A stretch of 64,000 nt of DNA from Sandaracinus sp964481145 (GCA_964481145.1 CAYZTA010000026.1:1-64000), one strand, 5' to 3'; shown: positions 1-7,899, counted from the stretch's first letter. Made by a program: numbers and translations. Notes: a model not told the origin generated them from the letters alone.

Positions 1-264
1 ACGATCAAATTCCGATCTGATTTCGCGCACTTACGTTTTTCAACATCCTGTTAGCTGTTGAGCTTCGCTGCGGCTCACCTCGATACCATGGGGAGCCAAA
101 GAGTTGGCCTACCGGATCGTGTATGCGTCTCCTCATGCACTGGAGGTCGAGCGAGGCAGGATCATCGAACGTCGTGATCCGTCGAGGCGTAGCGGCAGAC
201 TATGAAGGCACGATTGTCCCGGTGCCAAGGCGCTGAAGGCGGTCGGACTCGAGCCGGCTCGCTC

Positions 265-594
265 ACCCCCCCCCAATATAGAAAGGCACGTCCCGCGCGG
301 CCAAGCGATAAAAGCCTTTCGGCCATTCGTCAGGGTGTGCACAAGCGACAGCCCATCGATCACCGACGTGGCCCGCCCCGCGCAGATGAGCCACATCGGC
401 GGAATGTTCGCCTGTAGATCGGTGCGCCAAGTCGCGAGCGTGGTACTGAGCTGCTTGATCACGCAGCCTGCGACGACGTCCATCGGTGGTGCTCCTGAGA
501 AGAGCTCGATCGCGAAACGGTCCGCGAGCCTGCGCCCGAAGATCCCTGGTGGAGCCAGGCCCTCGGTCCGCTCCAACCAAATGTCGATCGAGCG
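265..594 (-). other. possible coding remnant, unrecognised
   Basis: This stretch reads for about 110 codons on the minus strand with a balanced, protein-like composition (motifs such as FAIELFSGAPPMDV and MWLICAGRATSVIDGLSLV), unlike the Arg/Ser-rich shadow frames around it. The open frame runs further in both directions, but its ends look like noise and no start has a convincing ribosome binding site. I do not recognise a family. It may be a fragment of a gene disrupted by the rearrangements that left repeats nearby, or a chance frame. Nothing else is visible in 1-767. Confidence 0.2.
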
Positions 595-767
595 TGGAAC
601 TCGCCGATCCGAGGCAGCTTTGCATGAGCGTGACTGAGTTTTGTCCTGCGCGCGAAGGCGACGCGATCGGCGTACAAGGCAGGGTGTTTCTTCAGGCGGG
701 CTTACATTTTGATCGGGCGCGCATTTTACGTTTGAATAGAGCTTCGTCGCGCGTCGTACCATTGGGC

Positions 768-1496
768 ATGGGCATCACATTCCGATTCGCGTGGCTCAGC
801 GGTTTGTTTTTGATCCTCGGGCTCGGGTGTCCGGCGTTCGCCGCTGCCGATGAGCGCATGGATCGCTTGGTGGCATCGAGCCTCGAGCAGGTCGATGCGC
901 TCGAGCAAATCATCGAGCGAACGTGCCGAAGAGAATGTGGCGAGGCGCGTCGACGGATAGCGCAGCTAAGGGCCAACCTCTTCGCGCTCTCGCGCCCCGA
1001 AACGCCTCCGGAACCTGAACCAACCCCCATGGATCCGGGGAGGTTCCAATCGCTCCTTTCTCGTGTCAGGGATGCTGGATCCTCGAGCCATCAAATCGAA
1101 ACGATTCAGTTCGACGCTCGGATGCAGTTCTTCACTGCAGCGCAGGTCACGCAGCTGCTCGCGCAGCTCTCGTTTTCGGAGACGCAGCTCGAAGCTCTGC
1201 GTGCGCTCGCTCCGCGTCTCGTCGACCCGGAACGCGGCGGGGAGATCGTGGCGAGTTTGAGTTTCTCCGCGACACAAACCGAGGCTCGTCGAATTCTCGC
1301 TGAAGCTTGGCCAGATGGGGGTCGCACGCGGCCATCGACAGTGCATCCGATGCCGGCGCGTCGACCTGCTCCTGCGCCACGACGAGATTGTCCCGTGATC
1401 GCATGTGGTGGCTGCCCCTACGGATACGAACCGAGCACGGATGGCTGTCCGTCGTGTGCATGTCGCGAGGGCCCGGGCATCGGATCACCACGATAA
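768..1496 (+). CDS. secreted DUF4476-like protein with Cys-rich tail
   Basis: The product has 242 residues. A signal peptide covers about residues 1-25, ending in PAFA before AADE. Residues 91-178 resemble the DUF4476 family: repeated amphipathic helices with FFTAAQVTQLLAQLSFSE and a VDPERGGEIVASLSFS block. A proline-rich linker leads to a tail with six Cys (208-232; CGGCPYGY and GCPSCAC) that resembles an antistasin-type disulfide module. The ATG at 768 is chosen because it begins the signal peptide; the frame is open further upstream but that part does not look coding. The gene stands alone and its function is unknown. The pairing of the two domains is what I see; extracellular location is inferred. 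Confidence 0.7.
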   Translation: MGITFRFAWLSGLFLILGLGCPAFAAADERMDRLVASSLEQVDALEQIIERTCRRECGEARRRIAQLRANLFALSRPETPPEPEPTPMDPGRFQSLLSRVRDAGSSSHQIETIQFDARMQFFTAAQVTQLLAQLSFSETQLEALRALAPRLVDPERGGEIVASLSFSATQTEARRILAEAWPDGGRTRPSTVHPMPARRPAPAPRRDCPVIACGGCPYGYEPSTDGCPSCACREGPGIGSPR

Positions 1497-1520
1497 CGTT
1501 CACGGGATTGCTCGCGAGGC

Positions 1521-1550
1521 GGATAGGATATTTGAATTGGGAAAGCGGTA
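1521..1550 (+). repeat. dispersed GATAGGATATTTGA repeat, copy 1
   Basis: GGATAGGATATTTGAATTGG and the following GAAAGCG recur at 7837-7863 with one A/G difference near the start. The core GATAGGA(T/C)AT(T/G)TGA also starts the 47-bp repeat just downstream. Confidence 0.7.
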
Positions 1551-1553
1551 GCC

Positions 1554-1600
1554 GAGCGGATAGGACATGTGAGCGACTTCTGGCTCTCGCAGCGAAGCCT
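1554..1600 (+). repeat. 47-bp direct repeat, copy A
   Basis: This block starts with GAGCGGATAGGACATGTGAG and ends with CTCGCAGCGAAGCCT. It matches 2679-2725 over 47 bases with a single G/T difference in CAT(G/T)TGA. It overlaps the first codons of the small frame at 1569, so that frame's first ten or so codons are repeat-derived. Confidence 0.85.
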
Positions 1601-2012
1601 CACATCGCTGACCGCTCGCCTCACAAAGACGAACACGCGCTACGCGGTGACTGACACGTTGACTGTCTCCGAGCTCGCGCCCGTCGCGGAGACACGCGCT
1701 GTCATCGTCTATGTCGACAGCATCGACGAGGCCATCGCACGCCTCGCGCTTCGCGTCACAGAGAAAGGAGCAAACGTCATGCTGATCGAGCCCGAGGATG
1801 AGGGAGTCTTCGAAGGGAGTGTGGTGCGAGGCGGGATCTGTGTGGTTGCCGTGAGCCAGGCCGCAAGAGATCTCTTGACCAGCCCCGGCCGTGGTCCGGC
1901 GGAGGCCGAGGCGCTGATCACCTGGATGCGCGAGAATGAGGAGGCGTGGCGGGCGTCGCGAACCGTTCGTCGCACGACATCGACCGTTCGTCGCAAGGGC
2001 GGACGCTGCTGA
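1569..2012 (+). CDS. hypothetical protein with repeat-derived N terminus
   Basis: The frame has 147 codons. Residues 1-12 are encoded by the dispersed repeat at 1554-1600 and are unlikely to be part of an ancestral protein. The middle (about residues 40-95) has good coding character, with alternating hydrophobic segments (AVIVYVDSIDEAIARLALRV, GANVMLIEPEDEGVF, GGICVVAV) that look like an alpha/beta fold. The C terminus is Arg-rich and overlaps poorly conserved sequence. I do not recognise the family. It may be a gene truncated at its 5' end by repeat insertion; a later start in the same frame is possible. Confidence 0.4.
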   Translation: MSDFWLSQRSLTSLTARLTKTNTRYAVTDTLTVSELAPVAETRAVIVYVDSIDEAIARLALRVTEKGANVMLIEPEDEGVFEGSVVRGGICVVAVSQAARDLLTSPGRGPAEAEALITWMRENEEAWRASRTVRRTTSTVRRKGGRC

Positions 2013-2056
2013 TCTCTGTCGATCCAGTCTTCGCATCCGAGAGAGGAGCTCTTCGA

Positions 2057-2671
2057 ATGCGTTGGAATGCGTTCTGTCCATGCCTTGTTGGCGGCCTTGC
2101 CTTGCTCGCCATGTTCACCATCGGCTGCGTTCAATCCAGATCCATGGGAGTGAGTGCCGAAGAAGTGTGTACGGCGGCGAGCCGCTGCTTGACCATCGAT
2201 CGAGAGATGTGCGTCATGCAATACGATGCGGAGTTCGACCGAGCTGATGGGGTGGGGTGCACAGCTCAAGCGACGGCCATCTATCAATGCATGAACGATG
2301 TCTTTGTTCGCGCCGCAGATGAAGGGACGTGCGACTCCGTTCGTACCGATGACTGCAACGATGCCAGCATCGAGTACATCGGCTGCCTTCGTGAGGGCGG
2401 GCTCGCGAGGAGCTTCTTTTGCGATAATTCCGATTCTACGCTTCGGCAGTGCAACCGATACGAGGAGGCCGTGACGGAACCGGAGGCGACCTGTGATGGA
2501 ATCGGTGCCACGCTCGTCGACTCCTGCCCCACGGACGATGTCCTTGGCAGCTGCACGACTGTCGTGCTCGGGACGACGCTCACGATGACGTACTATTCAC
2601 CGCTTCCCACGGGCCTTACGGTTGATGCGCTGGAACGCATTTGTAATGGTGTGTGGATGGCTGGATCGTAG
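2057..2671 (+). CDS. Cys-rich lipoprotein, unknown function
   Basis: The product has 204 residues, with a short basic start, a hydrophobic core and a lipobox-like FTIGC around residue 20, so it is probably lipid-anchored. The mature part has over a dozen Cys, many paired across short loops (CTAASRC, CMND, CDSVRTDDC, CNRYEE, CDGIGATLVDSC, CTTVV), suggesting a disulfide-stabilised extracellular domain. Small Cys-rich lipoproteins of this kind are common in myxobacteria. The ATG at 2057 follows AGAGGAG at 2042-2048 with good spacing and starts exactly at the signal peptide. No family is recognised. The next repeat copy begins eight bases after the stop codon. Confidence 0.7.
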   Translation: MRWNAFCPCLVGGLALLAMFTIGCVQSRSMGVSAEEVCTAASRCLTIDREMCVMQYDAEFDRADGVGCTAQATAIYQCMNDVFVRAADEGTCDSVRTDDCNDASIEYIGCLREGGLARSFFCDNSDSTLRQCNRYEEAVTEPEATCDGIGATLVDSCPTDDVLGSCTTVVLGTTLTMTYYSPLPTGLTVDALERICNGVWMAGS

Positions 2672-2678
2672 CGGTCGC

Positions 2679-2725
2679 GAGCGGATAGGACATTTGAGCG
2701 ACTTCTGGCTCTCGCAGCGAAGCCT
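2679..2725 (+). repeat. 47-bp direct repeat, copy B
   Basis: Second copy of the block at 1554-1600 with one mismatch. It lies directly after the stop codon of the lipoprotein gene ending at 2671. The two copies bracket the genes at 1569-2671, an arrangement that could allow deletion or amplification by homologous exchange. Confidence 0.85.
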
Positions 2726-2798
2726 CTGCGGCCCTCTGCGGTAGTCGTTCCGGGACGATCGTTGGGGACTTTCCATTGGGGAGCTGTACTCAGCCTCC

Positions 2799-3239
2799 TC
2801 AGCCCTGGATGTCCGCCTCGCCCCAGTCGTCCCCGTCGATCGAGATCGTGATGAGGTGTCCGTGGAATAGACCATCGTCGTTCAGCACGAGGTCGATCAG
2901 GCCATCGTCGAGGATGGTGACCTCCTCGAGGCGGAATCGACGTGCCAGCGCAATCGCATCGAGCCGTGGCTCTCCATGCTCGCGCCACTCCTCGTTCCAG
3001 CTTTCGGCGAGCGATGCTGCAGCGTGAGACGTAGCCCTCGCGCGCCACATCTCGAGGGCGTCGCGGATGGCCGCGACCCGGGTCGCGGCGCGTGTCGACT
3101 CGAACCGAAGGCGGACGTCCTCATGCTCTGACGTCGGTCTCACGGGCCACCCGGCCGAGCCCGCTGACCTGCACCCAGCGCACCGCGACATCTGGGGGAG
3201 GAGGCTCTCGTAGCAAGAGCCGGGCGCGTACCACATCAC
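2799..3239 (-). CDS. hypothetical protein with GHxI-type C-terminal domain
   Basis: The frame has 146 codons. The C-terminal half (about residues 95-146) reads as a compact beta domain ending DDGLFHGHLITISIDGDD and WGEADIQG. This resembles small cytosolic domains of the DUF2262/DUF6985 kind that often occur as immunity-like or housekeeping proteins of unknown role. The middle is helical and Arg/Glu-rich. The N terminus contains CAGC but its start is uncertain: no strong ribosome binding site is visible and an internal start is possible. Family assignment is tentative and rests on motif shape only. Confidence 0.5.
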   Translation of the reverse strand: MMWYAPGSCYESLLPQMSRCAGCRSAGSAGWPVRPTSEHEDVRLRFESTRAATRVAAIRDALEMWRARATSHAAASLAESWNEEWREHGEPRLDAIALARRFRLEEVTILDDGLIDLVLNDDGLFHGHLITISIDGDDWGEADIQG

Positions 3240-3255
3240 GCCCGCTGGTGCGTCT

Positions 3256-3639
3256 TCAAACCCGCACGATGTCTACATGCAAACTCGCATGCCTCACGAG
3301 AAGCTTCACGTCATCGACATCCGAGGTGAGGATCGTATCTCCGTCGCTCGCGAGCAACACGAGCGCGGCATCAATCACATCCGATCGGCGTGCACGTCCC
3401 AGCAAAAGGCCTGCACGCTGACCGAGATTCTCATCGAGCGCCGCGATGCGAATTCCCGGCAGGAACCGCGCAAGCATCGCTTGCCGCCCGTGTCCTCCAC
3501 GCCAGACCTGTCCAACAACGCCCGCGTGAGTAAGCGGCACACGACCTGACAACAGCTCCTCTTTGAGGAGTGCAATGGTATCTCGATTGGCCCGCTCGAC
3601 TGCCAAGAGGGCGCCCGCATCGAGCACAAACGCCATCAC
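3256..3639 (-). CDS. PIN-domain toxin, VapC-like
   Basis: The product has 127 residues with the PIN-domain pattern: FVLDAGALLAVE at the N terminus (acidic Asp7 and Glu15), RRSDVIDAALVLLA in the middle and ILTSDVDDVKLL near the end, which together supply the acidic metal-binding residues expected of a VapC-type ribonuclease. Its ATG overlaps the stop codon of the ribbon-helix-helix gene upstream (3636-3639, ATGA), the arrangement of a translationally coupled antitoxin-toxin pair. RNA-cleaving activity is inferred from the family; the target is unknown. Confidence 0.75.
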   Translation of the reverse strand: MMAFVLDAGALLAVERANRDTIALLKEELLSGRVPLTHAGVVGQVWRGGHGRQAMLARFLPGIRIAALDENLGQRAGLLLGRARRSDVIDAALVLLASDGDTILTSDVDDVKLLVRHASLHVDIVRV

Positions 3640-3938
3640 TTTCTTCCGGATCCAGCAACCCGACGCAACGGCGCAGAAGTCCGCACCGACACCGCTCGGC
3701 TGTGTGCACGACGGGTCGCAGCGCGCATCTCATCAGCAGTGATCACTCCGTGCTCTGATTCGTAACTCCGGATGAAATCACCGAGCGCGTCCAGCTTTCG
3801 ATCGTGCTCGAGCTTCAAGCGCAGAGCATCGCTGACCCAGCTGCTCACGTTCGCCGAACGTCCGTCGGCGACGGCATTCTCGACCGCATCAAGGAGGTCG
3901 GCATCAACCGACGCAGAGAGCCGCTGCTTTCTGTTCAT
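3636..3938 (-). CDS. ribbon-helix-helix antitoxin, VapB-like
   Basis: The product has 100 residues. Residues 5-45 fit a ribbon-helix-helix DNA-binding fold: a short basic strand (RLSASVDADLL) followed by two helices with VSSWVSDALRLKLE. The C-terminal half, with FIRSYESEHGVITADEM, is the likely toxin-neutralising extension. It lies upstream of and overlaps the PIN-domain gene by four bases. Such antitoxins normally repress their own promoter, which would lie at about 3940-4000. 3939-4204 holds no gene I can support. Confidence 0.7.
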   Translation of the reverse strand: MNRKQRLSASVDADLLDAVENAVADGRSANVSSWVSDALRLKLEHDRKLDALGDFIRSYESEHGVITADEMRAATRRAHSRAVSVRTSAPLRRVAGSGRK

Positions 3939-4204
3939 ACACTTATGCTACGCGCATGCCACGAACGTGGCAAGCGAGCGCACCGCCCATACTCCTCCTC
4001 GATCAATGCGGACACGGCCATAGTTCAGCGGGCGCTTCGCCGGATGGATGCTCTTCATGGAGAGCGACGCGCACGGATCCCAATTGCGGTGCTTTCTCGG
4101 AGGAAAAGGTCGTTTTGGTGCGGCGCGCGTCCGAGCTCGGATTGCATCGCCGAGGTTTGGATCCCCGAAGTCTTCGTTGGAGATGGCGGGCTCGTGTTCG
4201 TTGA

Positions 4205-4876
4205 TCACGAACGCGGAGCGCGCACATCGAATCGAATGACGACCTCGTCGGCGATCAAGTCATCCGGCATCCCTGGGTAGACGATTCCGAAATCACGCCG
4301 ATTGATCGTGAACTCACTTCGCGCGCGAACGTTCGCCGGCTCGACAGCGATCGCGGCAGGAAACGAAATCGCGCGGGTCTGTCCGTGCAGCGTCAAATTC
4401 CCCGTCACGGTATGCGTCGCGGGTAAAGAACCCACCTGGCCATTGGCGCCCGCTGCGATGGATGTGGATTCGAACGTTGCCGTGGGGAACTGAGGTACGT
4501 CGAAGAAATCGGGCGTCAGCAGATGCTGCGACAGACGCGCCGGCTCGATTGCAAGCGAGCTCATCTGAATGGTGATCCTCACCGAGCTCGCCATGACATT
4601 TTCAGGATCGAGCTCGATCGTTCCCGAGAACTCGCCAAACGAACCATCATGCGTCGCGCTCACTTTTGCGCCAGTAAAGGCAATCGAGGACGATGCGCGA
4701 TCGAGCGCAAGCGTCTCTCGCCCAGCGGTGGCAGGAGCCCGTTGTGCAGGCACGACAGGCGCTTCCGATACCGTCGCTGCGCTCACTCCTTCCGTGTGGT
4801 CCTCACATCCTCCAAGCGCGAGCAAAGCACCGAGCATCACCAAACCAGACATCATCGAACGAGCCGAACGTTTCAT
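4205..4876 (-). CDS. YceI-family lipoprotein
   Basis: The product has 223 residues. It starts with a lipoprotein signal (LLALGGC) followed by a short Ala/Pro linker and a full YceI-type lipocalin-like barrel: DRASSSIAFTGAKV, FSGTIELDPEN, LAIEPARLSQHLLTPDFFDV, FPTATFES, GNLTLHGQTRAISFPA and FTINRRDFGIVYPG are the hallmark segments. YceI proteins bind long isoprenoid or lipid ligands; their role is poorly defined. An in-frame ATG at 4942 overlaps the msrA stop codon, but the ATG at 4876 has GGAGGAAG upstream and begins the signal peptide, so it is preferred. Probably co-transcribed with the membrane MsrA upstream. Confidence 0.85.
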   Translation of the reverse strand: MKRSARSMMSGLVMLGALLALGGCEDHTEGVSAATVSEAPVVPAQRAPATAGRETLALDRASSSIAFTGAKVSATHDGSFGEFSGTIELDPENVMASSVRITIQMSSLAIEPARLSQHLLTPDFFDVPQFPTATFESTSIAAGANGQVGSLPATHTVTGNLTLHGQTRAISFPAAIAVEPANVRARSEFTINRRDFGIVYPGMPDDLIADEVVIRFDVRAPRS

Positions 4877-4938
4877 CGTGACTTCCTCCACTCCGCACTT
4901 TGGCACCCTTCGGCCTGCGCAACCATCAGCCAGTCGCT

Positions 4939-5700
4939 TCATCGTGCGACCTCATCCGGATACGAGACGAGCCCGATCGGACAGCTGACGCCGGTGCCAC
5001 CATGACCGCAGTAGCCGCTCGGATTTTTGGCAAGGTACTGCTGGTGATAGTCTTCGGCGTAGTAGAAGGAAGCGGCAGGCGCGATCTCGGTCGTGATCTC
5101 TCCAAAGCCCGCTGCGCGAAGCGCGCGCTGGTACACCTCGCGTGATCGACTTGCGAGCCGTTCCTGCTCAGCCGTCGTGGTGTAAATCGCAGAGCGATAC
5201 TGCGTACCGACGTCGTTTCCTTGGCGCATTCCTTGAGTCGGATCGTGCGCTTCCCAGAATATGCGGAGGAGGTCTTCGTAACGCACCCGTGTCGGGTCGT
5301 AGATGACGAGCACCGTCTCGGCGTGTCCAGTGCGACCGCTCAAGACCTCTTCGTAGGTCGGGTTCGGAGTGAAGCCGCCGGTGTAGCCCGAAGCCGTCGA
5401 GATCACACCAGGCACGTTCCAGAAGCGACGCTCAGCGCCCCAGAAACATCCGAGCGCGAACATCGCGCGCTCGGATGTTGCGGCGAATGGACCTGTGAGA
5501 GGGGTATGGAAGACGAAGTGCTCGCGTGCCGTGGCGATCGGAGTGGCGCGACCAGGGAGCGCGCTCCGTCGGGTGGGCATCGGGGTCGCGTGCTGTCCGA
5601 TCCCAGGCGCAACGACGAAGAGAGTCGTGAGCACGGCGAACAAACCGGCAAGGAAGCCAATCACGTTGCGACTTCTCGGGCTGAGTTTGGCGCGATGCAT
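4939..5700 (-). CDS. msrA: membrane-anchored peptide methionine sulfoxide reductase A
   Basis: The product has 253 residues. The catalytic domain carries the MsrA signature GCFWGAERRFW with the nucleophilic Cys, then GYTGGFTPNPTYEEV, GHAETVLVIYDP and TQYRSAIY. C-terminal CGHGGTGVSC supplies candidate resolving cysteines. Unlike the cytosolic enzyme, it has an N-terminal hydrophobic segment (about residues 14-32, VIGFLAGLFAVLTTLFVVAPG) and a linker, so it is probably anchored in the inner membrane facing the periplasm, repairing methionine-S-sulfoxide in envelope proteins. It sits directly upstream of the YceI lipoprotein gene, suggesting a shared envelope oxidative-stress role. Confidence 0.9.
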   Translation of the reverse strand: MHRAKLSPRSRNVIGFLAGLFAVLTTLFVVAPGIGQHATPMPTRRSALPGRATPIATAREHFVFHTPLTGPFAATSERAMFALGCFWGAERRFWNVPGVISTASGYTGGFTPNPTYEEVLSGRTGHAETVLVIYDPTRVRYEDLLRIFWEAHDPTQGMRQGNDVGTQYRSAIYTTTAEQERLASRSREVYQRALRAAGFGEITTEIAPAASFYYAEDYHQQYLAKNPSGYCGHGGTGVSCPIGLVSYPDEVAR

Positions 5701-5879
5701 GCTCCAGAGTATAGGCGACGAAACGCGTTGCGGCCCCCGCTGTCACGGAGCGGTCGTAGGTGGCTCGGCCCCGATCTCCTCGAAGCACATGCTCGGCTAT
5801 CCATGCTGCGAGCGACGGGGCAGTACGCGACCCCGTGCGACGCGCCCTGACGGAGATCCCGAGCACCGCGACGAATGAG

Positions 5880-6905
5880 TTACTCCGATGGAGTGCAGTA
5901 GTCCGGATAGTTGTCGGGGAGTTCGTGGACGAAGGGCGACGGATTCGTACCGAAAGGATGGGCGAGCAGGAAGTCGAGCGCCCGATCGCGCACCCCGCTG
6001 GGCTGGATATGCCCGCCGGTGTGGTGGCACATGATGGAGAAGAAACCATAGCCGGTCAGCCTGGCGAAGTACTGCTCCGCCAGCGTCTGGTAGATCATGT
6101 CCTCCGCGTCGCCCCAGGTGATCATGGTAGCGATCAGGTTCTCCCGCTCTTGACGCATTCCAGGGCTCCCGTTCGTACCCGGGGAGTACATCACCGCTGA
6201 CGCCAGGTAGCCAGAGCGCTCGTGGATCATGCGGTAGGTCTGCATCCCGCCCGCGCTGTATCCAATCGAATGGATGCGCCGCTGGTCGATGCCGACGGTG
6301 GCGATCGCGCAGGCCACCACTTGATCAGCCGTGATCAGATCCCAGCTCGTCCAGTAGTTGCTCGGTGCATCCGGGTCGATGTACGGCGCAACGAATATGC
6401 CGCCCATGTCCAGGAGCTGCCTCAGCGCGCTGGAGGTGATACCGCTCAGCCCGGGCGAGCCGTGCCAGCCGTGCCAGTAGAGCACCAGCGGCCCGTCGAG
6501 CGTCTCAGCCGCCTCGCTGATCCACATCCGCACCGGGCGATCCCCCCGCGAGGTTTGGAACGTGACGTCCGCCCCGTCGCCCATGAACGTCGGACATCTC
6601 CCGAAGATCGTGGGCAGATGCTCCGCCGCTGGCGCTGGTGCCGACCCCGATCCCGCATCGCGCAGTCCCGATCCCGCATCGCGCAGTCCCGATCCCCCAT
6701 CACGCAGTCCCGATCCCGCGTCGCCCGGTGCCCATCCCGCGTCGCCTGGGCTCGGGCCGCTGCCGCTGTCTGCGCCAGCCTCCACTCCCGCTTCCGGTCT
6801 TGGTGGTGTCACTCCGCTGTCCGCAGATGACTCGACCACCCCCTCACAGCCCGCGAGACTCCCCGCAAGGCAAATAAGAAGAAGGGAAATCGGCGCACTC
6901 TTCAT
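5880..6905 (-). CDS. esterase-like alpha/beta hydrolase lipoprotein
   Basis: The product has 341 residues. A lipobox LAGC (Cys20) is followed by a low-complexity Gly/Asp/Ser/Pro linker to about residue 90, including tandem SGLRDAG units, then an alpha/beta hydrolase domain with an oxyanion-type WHGWHG (144-149), the nucleophile elbow GYSAGG (Ser217) and His-rich HHTGGH near the C terminus as the candidate catalytic His. The layout resembles PHB-depolymerase/feruloyl-esterase-type secreted hydrolases; the substrate is unknown. The ATG at 6905 has GGAGG seven bases upstream and starts the signal peptide. The frame stays open far upstream but that part does not look coding. Confidence 0.8.
   Translation of the reverse strand: MKSAPISLLLICLAGSLAGCEGVVESSADSGVTPPRPEAGVEAGADSGSGPSPGDAGWAPGDAGSGLRDGGSGLRDAGSGLRDAGSGSAPAPAAEHLPTIFGRCPTFMGDGADVTFQTSRGDRPVRMWISEAAETLDGPLVLYWHGWHGSPGLSGITSSALRQLLDMGGIFVAPYIDPDAPSNYWTSWDLITADQVVACAIATVGIDQRRIHSIGYSAGGMQTYRMIHERSGYLASAVMYSPGTNGSPGMRQERENLIATMITWGDAEDMIYQTLAEQYFARLTGYGFFSIMCHHTGGHIQPSGVRDRALDFLLAHPFGTNPSPFVHELPDNYPDYCTPSE
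6661..6723 (-). repeat. 21-bp tandem repeat in lipoprotein linker
   Basis: Three consecutive 21-bp units (6661-6681, 6682-6702, 6703-6723), nearly identical, with degenerate units on both sides. In the gene they encode seven-residue SGLRDAG repeats in the linker between lipid anchor and hydrolase domain. Because the period is a multiple of three, unit number can change without breaking the frame. Confidence 0.85.
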
Positions 6906-7099
6906 ACGGGCCTCCGCGAGCGCGTAGGACGTTTGTATCGGAAAAGTATGCCGGAGATGTTTGTTGGGAGTCAACAGGAGTGCTTCCTCGAGAATGCCCT
7001 CCGCGCGAACGACGTTGTTGTACGTGGGTACCCGATGCGCGAGCCGGTGGAGCATGAGGAGTCGACACCTCACAAGCTGGCCGCGTGAGTTCGTGGCAT

Positions 7100-7520
7100 T
7101 CAGCGTGGTGGCGATTGCTCGGTCGAGCTCGGTTCGGGAATCGTGAGAAGACCGTATTCGGCGTCGAGTTCTTTGCTGTTGAGACGCAGCCGAGTGGCAT
7201 TCCAGAAGAGCGGAGCAAGCTCGAGAAATCGCACACCGGGCCAGTGCGGTACGACGCGAATCAAGTCTCGGAGATAGGCCCAGAACTTTTGTCTGGCGTG
7301 CGACCAACAACCGACTTCGGAACGCTTGCAACCATCTTGGTTTTTGTCGGGCGGCTCGAAGAGCGCATCGAACACACTCTTGGCATCCGCTTGCACGTAC
7401 CCCGAGAAGCCATGAAACAACTTGCCGATGGCGTCGCTCGTTTCGCGTTCGAGATATTCGAAGAACGCAAGCTCCACCGCTCCGCGCACCGGATACCGCA
7501 GACAGACCCGCGTGCCCGAT
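7100..7520 (-). pseudogene. IS66-family transposase remnant with internal deletion
   Basis: The readable frame carries IS66 transposase signatures: IGKLFHGFSGYVQADAKSVF, then EVGCWSHARQKFW, the RNase H-like catalytic core. In intact IS66 transposases the segment after ARRKFW continues for about 150 residues, including the NNxxER region, before the C-terminal YLRDL..VPHWP..R.LELAP..W..TR.RL tail. Here that tail follows ARQKFW immediately (junction near 7279), so the catalytic centre has been deleted in frame. No terminal inverted repeats or IS66 orfA/orfB partners were found. It is a dead relic marking past insertion. Confidence 0.75.
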
Positions 7521-7542
7521 CACGATACATGACGCAGTAGTG

Positions 7543-7770
7543 TTAAGGTTCGGGGAATGCCGTCACTGTTCGATAGTTGCCGGAATCGTCCAGGGCGAGA
7601 ATGGCCTTGAACTTGTCAACAACTTTCGTCGTGACCCCATCGGGGTCGAATGTAGTTCCGGCACCCGGTCGATTCCCGGCGTACGTAACACGCTTCCTCA
7701 AGAGGTGCTTTAAGACCGGGTTGGTCAGATTTCCGTAACGGTCGTATTGCTCGCGTCGATCTGCGCCCAC
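7543..7770 (-). CDS. small protein resembling the end of a polymorphic toxin
   Basis: The frame has 75 codons with good coding character: YDRYGNLTNPVLKHLLRKRV, then GAGTTFDPDGVTTKVVDKFK and a terminal GNYRTVTAFPEP. A DRYGN motif followed by a short domain ending in a TAFPE-type strand is seen in C-terminal toxin regions of RHS/CdiA-like proteins. There is no upstream RHS gene here, so this may be an orphan tip or a truncated remnant. Its start at 7770 has no clear ribosome binding site. It lies between the IS66 relic and the tandem repeat at 7817. Assignment is tentative. Confidence 0.35.
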   Translation of the reverse strand: MGADRREQYDRYGNLTNPVLKHLLRKRVTYAGNRPGAGTTFDPDGVTTKVVDKFKAILALDDSGNYRTVTAFPEP

Positions 7771-7816
7771 CCATTCGCGTCAATAGGACTTCAACGAGAA
7801 ATCGCATGCCCTTCGG

Positions 7817-7870
7817 GCGAATAGGATATTTGAAGCGAATAGGATATTTGAATTGGGAAAGCGATAGCGG
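7817..7870 (+). repeat. dispersed GATAGGATATTTGA-type repeat, tandem copy
   Basis: GCGAATAGGATATTTGA occurs twice in tandem (7817-7833 and 7835-7851) and is followed by ATTGGGAAAGCGATAGCGG, matching the unit at 1521-1550. The family therefore brackets much of the first 8 kb. Confidence 0.8.
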
Positions 7871-7899
7871 CGGTCGAACGGAAGCATTTTGACGTTCAA

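Noticed and set aside
133..762. A 209-codon minus-strand frame as a full gene
   Set aside because: Only the central third has protein-like composition; the ends are Arg/Ser-rich and no start is credible, so only 265-594 is kept as a possible remnant.
1554..2725. The 47-bp direct repeats as attachment sites of an integrated element
   Set aside because: No integrase gene lies between or near them and the family has more copies, so a dispersed repeat explains them better.
3948..4208. An 86-codon minus-strand frame overlapping the YceI stop
   Set aside because: Its composition is Arg/Pro-rich, there is no ribosome binding site and no recognisable motif; coding is not supported.
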